From Bacteroidetes bacterium UBA5697 (GTDB taxonomy: Bacteria; Bacteroidota; Bacteroidia; B-17B0; Aurantibacillaceae), in NCBI GenBank assembly GCA_002420145.1, contig DIHL01000042.1:1-17795 (forward strand): a stretch of DNA of 17,795 nucleotides. Reading direction: 5' to 3'. The position numbers were made by a program, and so were the translations under genes. Shown here piece after piece: positions 13,366-17,795 of the stretch (positions are counted from its first letter, which is position 1; each line of letters opens with the position of its first letter). The notes below the pieces were generated by a model that worked only from the letters and a program-made list of their open reading frames with translations, had not been told where the DNA came from and did no database searches.

Positions 13366-13809
13366 ATGTACGTTGAAGGGAATATATTATACTTCACGCC
13401 ATTCTATTTCAAAAATGGAAACACTGCTAAACCCAAATATCTTATCGTACTAAAAATTGATGGTGACAATACTTTATTAGCAAGTTTACCAACTAGAACA
13501 GATTCTATACCTGAAAAAAACGTAGTTGACTCAGGTTGTGTTGAGCTACCTGATATTAATTTGAATTGTTTTGTAATACCTACTACACAAGAAATAACAG
13601 AGTGTAATAAGAAGCTTGACTTCAAGACGCATGTATATGGGCACCAATTAGATACTTATGAATTAAGTACCATGAAAGATATTTATCAAATAGAGGGGTC
13701 GGATTATGAAATTTACGGAAAAATGAAACCTGATATATTTAGTAAACTATTGGAGTGTATTAAAACATCTAAATCAGTTAAAAACAAATACCTGAAAATG
13801 TTAAAATAA
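13366..13809 (+). CDS. putative toxin paired with the Panacea antitoxin
   Basis: The 147-aa protein has no clear family. Its first 60 residues suggest a small beta-barrel with a PemK/MazF-like rhythm: EGNILYFTPF, then KPKYLIVLKIDGDNTLLASLPT. PemK/MazF toxins are mRNA interferases, but the usual catalytic Arg and Thr/Ser positions cannot be assigned with confidence. The middle holds CVELPDINLNCFVIP and the C-terminus is basic and helical (SKSVKNKYLKMLK). The ATG at 13366 is chosen: it follows the antitoxin stop by 7 nt, while an earlier in-frame ATG at 13330 lies inside the antitoxin gene. The call as toxin rests on its neighbour. Confidence 0.6.
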   Translation: MYVEGNILYFTPFYFKNGNTAKPKYLIVLKIDGDNTLLASLPTRTDSIPEKNVVDSGCVELPDINLNCFVIPTTQEITECNKKLDFKTHVYGHQLDTYELSTMKDIYQIEGSDYEIYGKMKPDIFSKLLECIKTSKSVKNKYLKMLK

Positions 13810-13836
13810 AAAGCTACTATTGGTAGCTTTTTTTTT
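13810..13836 (+). terminator. intrinsic terminator of the toxin-antitoxin operon
   Basis: AAGCTAC and GTAGCTT form a 7-bp stem, extended by A-T pairs, with loop TATTG and a run of nine Ts after the stem's GC. It starts immediately after the stop codon of the second gene. Confidence 0.88.
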
Positions 13837-13852
13837 GCGTATATTTTAATAA

Positions 13853-14362
13853 ATGAATAATAATATAAAAATGGAACAACAAATAAAAAATGTAGAAAAT
13901 GAGTTTGATAAACTAGGACAAAATCCTACAGAAGAAGAAAAAATAGCTTTAAAAAAAGCGGTTTACGAGTTGAACGCAATTATTGACAATGAGTATTTTT
14001 CCGAGAAAAAAAAATATACTAGTAAAGTAATAAATCATCACATTGATATTCTTAAAAGACTTGGGCCACTCATTTCAAAAAATCAATCATCAACAAGTGA
14101 TAACTACTATTTAGGAAAAGTGTGGAGTGATGTTAAAATTAGTGTCACTAATAAATATGGTTTTCCTAGTTCGGAAATCTTTACTTATACTGATGCGAAA
14201 GTAGCTGAAAAAGAAAATTGCATTAAATACGAAATCGTAATTGAATTTTTAACAAGATTATTAGATGACGTGGCAAAAACAGAAAATTACTCAGATTTAT
14301 TAATTCTAATCTACAATAAGCAAAATGACTTCCTGAACTTGGATATCAAATTACAAAAATAA
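13853..14362 (+). CDS. hypothetical protein
   Basis: No family is recognised in this 169-aa protein. The first 80 residues are helical and charged (EEEKIALKKAVYELNAIID, then KKKYTSKVINHHIDILKRLG). The central part has the aromatic-rich YYLGKVWSDVKISVTNKYGFPSSEIF, and the end is again helical. There is no signal peptide or membrane segment. Translation could start at 13853 or at the second in-frame ATG (13871). It begins only 16 nt after the T-run of the toxin-operon terminator, so it has no room for an ordinary promoter of its own there and is probably read by partial read-through or from a promoter inside the toxin gene. It may be a third component of the toxin-antitoxin locus or an unrelated passenger. 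Confidence 0.6.
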   Translation: MNNNIKMEQQIKNVENEFDKLGQNPTEEEKIALKKAVYELNAIIDNEYFSEKKKYTSKVINHHIDILKRLGPLISKNQSSTSDNYYLGKVWSDVKISVTNKYGFPSSEIFTYTDAKVAEKENCIKYEIVIEFLTRLLDDVAKTENYSDLLILIYNKQNDFLNLDIKLQK

Positions 14363-14379
14363 AATTGCGCTTAATCACC

Positions 14380-15117
14380 TTAAACTAGTCTTTTTATTAT
14401 TAGAAACGCTCCAAATTCAATGCTTTCTGGTTGAAAATATTTTACTTTACTTACTTTGTAAATTTCATTGCCTTTCCGCCATCTGATACGCCAATCAGGC
14501 TTACAAGGAAATATAATCCATTTTTGTAGCTTATTCTTATTAGGCTGAAATGAAATTTGAGTTTTCCAAATTGGTTCAATACTTTCTTTTTCGTGAGGCT
14601 CAACATTCCATAATTCAATTGTTTCGGAGCCTTCAATTAGCTCTTCATTTTCATAAACATTTGAAATTAAAACTTTGTAAAGTTTTTTGTTACCTAAATT
14701 AGTATTGATGCCAAATTTTGGAATTTCAGGAAAATCTCTGAAACCCAACTTCTTCCAAACAACTTCTGAACTTGCAGGGGCGCATTCTAGTGAAAGTGCA
14801 ACAATATTCTTGGTTAAGAAAAAAGCACAAACTTCTGTAAATAATATTTTCAAATATCCCTTTCCTCTTTCTGTTGGTTTAATTTCACAAATATCTATCG
14901 TGGCAACTAATTCTGATTCATTCCATGTAATAAAACCAACTGCCGAATTGTTAACTGAAATAACAGCAAAGTTTTTTTCTTCAAAAGATTGCTTAATAAG
15001 CTTCCAATTACAATAAAATCCTTGCTTTGTTTTTTTATCTTCCTCAATTAACCAACCTTCAATTTCGTTAAGTGTCATTAAAGACGGTTTAAATGAAATT
15101 GATACAATTTGAAGCAT
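14380..15117 (-). CDS. GNAT-family N-acetyltransferase
   Basis: Read from the ATG at 15117 the protein has 245 aa; a longer frame adds seven residues from 15138. An acetyl-CoA-binding GNAT core is visible at about 45-130: strand GFITWNESELVATIDICEI, motif A ERGKGYLKILF (83-93) with the R-G-x-G-Y turn, then ALSLECAPASSEVVWKKLGF, the usual C-terminal GNAT strand-helix. The last 115 residues (W-rich, including KWIIFPCKPDWRIRWRKGNE) form an additional domain not recognised. The substrate is unknown. GNAT enzymes occur as toxins that acetylate charged tRNA, but this one is longer than those and has no adjacent antitoxin, so a metabolic or modification role is equally open. It converges with the upstream hypothetical gene, 17 nt apart. 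Confidence 0.75.
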   Translation of the reverse strand: MLQIVSISFKPSLMTLNEIEGWLIEEDKKTKQGFYCNWKLIKQSFEEKNFAVISVNNSAVGFITWNESELVATIDICEIKPTERGKGYLKILFTEVCAFFLTKNIVALSLECAPASSEVVWKKLGFRDFPEIPKFGINTNLGNKKLYKVLISNVYENEELIEGSETIELWNVEPHEKESIEPIWKTQISFQPNKNKLQKWIIFPCKPDWRIRWRKGNEIYKVSKVKYFQPESIEFGAFLIIKRLV

Positions 15118-15188
15118 TATAACAGGGTTAAATTTCAATTAAGTTAAGTGCCATTTTTTTATAGTAAATCAGGTATTACGTTTTTTAA

Positions 15189-16355
15189 TCAATATTCGTT
15201 GCTTTCTATTACCGTAATTAATTTTTTAAAAAGTTTAAAATTCTCGTCCTTTTCTATAAAATTTATTGAATTAAAAGTTTCACTAGAAATTTCTTGATTG
15301 ATGATTTGAATTTTTTTAAGCATTGGAATAAAGTAATTCGAATAATGATTAAAATACTGAAATATATCATCTAAATCATAAGCAATTTTATATCCATTTT
15401 GCTTAGAAACACTAATTATAAAAACACCTTCATATCTCAAGTCTCGGATTATACGTCTAATTTTGTCGACCTTAATTTCAATTACAAAGTTTTTCAGATA
15501 AGACTCGAGTTCATAGGTTTGTATGTACCTTTTTGGATTAGCTTTATAATGCGAAAATAAATACTCAACCAATCTTACTGCTAAATCGGAATCAGGTATT
15601 TTAGTAATATCAAAATTTAATGATTTTATTGCGATACTTTTTATTTTCTCGTTGAGTTCATTGCTACCCTCTAATTTTTTATTACTAATTACTTCATTTC
15701 TTGGAAACGATTCACAAATTACTCTGGTTTGCATAAGAGCTTGTATTTCACCTACTCTTTCATGGAAATGGCTTGGAGAATAAAATTTGCCTAATGAGCC
15801 ACAAACCATATCTGCAATTTGAATTAAAGGTTCTTCCGTTATATCATCGCATAATTTGAAGTATCTATCTGGATTAAATAAATCACCTCCAATCTTTTTA
15901 TCAATATATGATTTCAACTCTCTTTTAAATATATCATCTCCAATTTTGTCTGCATATACATGATATGATTCATATCTGTTTGCATATTTACTTACAAGTA
16001 AGCCTTGGAAATATTTATAAAATGACTTTTTTTTCTGTAAACCCTCGCTATCAATTTTACTTTTATCAATCACTAAAACATCAACTGTAAAATCAAGTTC
16101 TTTTACCAAATCCGTAATAAAATTAATTCGTTTTTGTAAAGTTTTATCCCTTCCGTCAAATGTTTTTGAGGAAAGAGGCGACCCTTGTTTATATTTTAAA
16201 GAAAGAGATTCTCTTACCTCCCTTGCTTTTTCTAAATTTGATTCGCTAATAATAACCGAGGTATAAACAAAATGTGATGTAGTACCTATACTGCCTTGCA
16301 AATAAACATTGGTTCCAAATTCATCGATGAAAATATGAGCAATCTCTTTTAACAT
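15189..16355 (-). CDS. DUF3800 domain protein
   Basis: The 388-aa protein has a DUF3800 domain at about 1-200, a family predicted to have an RNase H-like fold. Acidic residues typical of it are visible: D11-E12 in IFIDEFG, D136 in VYADKIGD, and D182 in the closing QIADMVCG helix. Residues about 258-330 look like a winged helix (VEYLFSHYKANPKRYIQTYELESYLK, then KIRRIIRDLRYEG and a hairpin ending NGYKIAYD), suggesting DNA binding. Its ATG overlaps the stop codon of the methyltransferase gene by one base (TAATG), so the two are translationally coupled. DUF3800 genes often occur on mobile DNA and in defence regions. A nuclease role is likely by fold but not established. Confidence 0.75.
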   Translation of the reverse strand: MLKEIAHIFIDEFGTNVYLQGSIGTTSHFVYTSVIISESNLEKAREVRESLSLKYKQGSPLSSKTFDGRDKTLQKRINFITDLVKELDFTVDVLVIDKSKIDSEGLQKKKSFYKYFQGLLVSKYANRYESYHVYADKIGDDIFKRELKSYIDKKIGGDLFNPDRYFKLCDDITEEPLIQIADMVCGSLGKFYSPSHFHERVGEIQALMQTRVICESFPRNEVISNKKLEGSNELNEKIKSIAIKSLNFDITKIPDSDLAVRLVEYLFSHYKANPKRYIQTYELESYLKNFVIEIKVDKIRRIIRDLRYEGVFIISVSKQNGYKIAYDLDDIFQYFNHYSNYFIPMLKKIQIINQEISSETFNSINFIEKDENFKLFKKLITVIESNEY

Positions 16356-17795
16356 TAACCCTCTACAATTTTAATTTCATCTTCTGTTAAATCATATAGT
16401 TTGTAAACCATTTGATCTATTTCTTTATCAGTTATATCAATTCTTGATTTTAATTCTAATGCTTTTTTAGATTCTGTAATAAAATATTCTTCCCATTCTG
16501 ATTCTTCTGATACAGACAATCTTATTTTCTTTTTACCCAACTCTTTAATAAATTCTGTGTAAGAAAGTAAATAAAACATTTCTAGTTTTTTAGGTAAGTC
16601 TTTTAATGAAAATTTTCGCTCTAAACTTCTTTGTACTTTTTTACACTGTTCTTGTAATTCATTGTTTAGAGAAATCATCAAATTTGCATTATTAATGAAT
16701 ACTTTTTGGATATCATTTGATAAACCAGTTGGGTATACAAATTTCTCAACTGATGTCTTTTTAAGAACGTAGGCGCCGCCCGCAGTTAATTCACCGACAT
16801 GTTCAAAATAAAACTTATATAGCTTAGAATTTAATAAAACCTCTAAAAAACTCAAGTTTATCTCATCAGATGTTAAAAAGAAAGATGCACTTGTAAGATA
16901 ATGACCATCTCTATCAAGACTAAATCCCCAATTCCCAGTAATCAAACCCCAAACTATTTTTTCTTTTTCAAATAATTGATAATAAGAAGCCGCACATCTT
17001 TGGAGAGCATACCATTCATAAGTTATCCCTGTCTCTGATTTATTTCTTGAAGATAGTTTATCTTTAAAACTAAGAAGATGTTCGTATAGTGGCAAATTTT
17101 GAGATTTAAGTGCGTTTTCAGCAGCATGGCTTGCCCCTGAAATACTTATATCTTCATGTAAAGGAAAATGCCAAGGAATAAATAGTAAATTTAATTGGCT
17201 ATTAGATAATGAGTATCTCCCAATATCTCTTCCTCTAAGCAATTTTTTTGAGATTTGCTTATTTTGAGTACTTAAATCACTTTCTCTATTAACAATAAAA
17301 GCGTCATCAAAACCTGTTGTAATTCCTCTTTTTATTTCAATGTTACTAATCTCTCCCAAAAGCTTACCTTTTGACTTTATTTTATTCACTATTTCTCCAA
17401 TCAAATCGTTTTCAAATAACCAACTATTATTTTCCAAATATTCTTTTTCAATAAGCCTAGATCGCTTTTGTAATTCTATTTGAAAAAGGTCAGCATCTAA
17501 CTTTTCATTCTTAAACTCGATATATTTAGTTTGTTGGTCAAATTGTCTTTTTTGAAATATATTTATAGTACTTGAAACTAATGCATCTTTAAATATAGCA
17601 ACTTGTTCAAAGTTAATAATTGTGGTAATTTGATATTTTACTAAGTAATCTCTTAATTGTTTACCATATTCAGAATTGAAATATTTATTTGTGCTTATAT
17701 ATGCTAAAATTCCATTATCTTTTAATATATCGATTCCCTTCTCATAAAAATAAACACTCAAATCAGATGTACCAGTATACACGCCATAATTAGTC
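16355..17795 (-). CDS. Eco57I/type IIG-like adenine DNA methyltransferase, partial at window edge
   Basis: Only the C-terminal part (about 479 residues) lies in the window. The frame is open to the right edge, and a GTG at 17782 is an internal valine rather than a start. The first residues (TNYGVYTGTSDLSVYFYEKG) match the stretch just after the NPPY motif in Eco57I-type methyltransferases, followed by DILKDNGILAYISTNKYF, the end of the methylase fold. A TaqI-like specificity domain follows: IKRGITTGFDDAFIV, LLRGRDIGRYSL, KIVWGLITGN and the closing LLNSKLYKFYFEHVGELTAGG. The C-terminus is charged and helical. The enzyme should methylate adenine in a specific DNA site; whether it also cuts depends on the N-terminus outside the window. 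Confidence 0.85.
   Translation of the reverse strand, partial: TNYGVYTGTSDLSVYFYEKGIDILKDNGILAYISTNKYFNSEYGKQLRDYLVKYQITTIINFEQVAIFKDALVSSTINIFQKRQFDQQTKYIEFKNEKLDADLFQIELQKRSRLIEKEYLENNSWLFENDLIGEIVNKIKSKGKLLGEISNIEIKRGITTGFDDAFIVNRESDLSTQNKQISKKLLRGRDIGRYSLSNSQLNLLFIPWHFPLHEDISISGASHAAENALKSQNLPLYEHLLSFKDKLSSRNKSETGITYEWYALQRCAASYYQLFEKEKIVWGLITGNWGFSLDRDGHYLTSASFFLTSDEINLSFLEVLLNSKLYKFYFEHVGELTAGGAYVLKKTSVEKFVYPTGLSNDIQKVFINNANLMISLNNELQEQCKKVQRSLERKFSLKDLPKKLEMFYLLSYTEFIKELGKKKIRLSVSEESEWEEYFITESKKALELKSRIDITDKEIDQMVYKLYDLTEDEIKIVEG

Overview
The window is A+T-rich DNA from a member of the Bacteroidota, most likely a flavobacterium or close relative. The signs are runs of A/T before start codons instead of Shine-Dalgarno sites, a TAnnTTTG-type -7 box before the gene at 12771, TonB and lipocalin-like lipoprotein genes of Bacteroidota type, and an integrase/zinc-finger-HTH pair of a kind common in that phylum. 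No rRNA, tRNA or CRISPR array was seen. The whole window reads as accessory DNA.

Region 1 (about 233-9173) looks like an integrated mobile element of about 8.9 kb. At its right end are a tyrosine integrase (7228-8346), an overlapping zinc-finger/HTH regulator (8333-8908), a 260-aa protein of unknown role, an excisionase-like HTH protein (5995-6330) and a small HUH-type Rep-like protein (5489-5920). AGTACAA repeats occur near both ends in the same orientation, phased with the DNA helix on the right, and a shared CCGATACA lies just outside them. These are read as arm-type and core attachment sites. Cargo is a CoiA-like nuclease with a membrane-anchored SH3 protein (432-3236) and a lipoprotein plus TonB-like pair (3643-5360). 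The second pair is flanked by strongly folded non-coding DNA.

Region 2 (9521-11149) is a compact four-gene operon of unknown function that ends in a strong terminator. Its last two small proteins carry three copies of a TKAD(S/A)G(R/K) motif, and in the last protein the copies are exactly 40 codons apart. This is one of the best candidates for an undescribed system here.

Region 3 (11153-12770) has one small gene on the minus strand, probably of the DUF6943 type. About 1.2 kb of non-coding DNA follows, much of it visibly richer in G+C than its surroundings and full of inverted repeats. It may hold a structured RNA or the remains of an integrative element.

Region 4 (12771-17795) looks like a toxin-antitoxin and defence island. 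It has a Panacea-domain antitoxin with a downstream partner that may be a new toxin, an orphan gene, a GNAT acetyltransferase, and a DUF3800 protein translationally coupled to an Eco57I/type IIG-like DNA methyltransferase that runs off the right edge. All family assignments come from reading motifs by eye; no database search was run.
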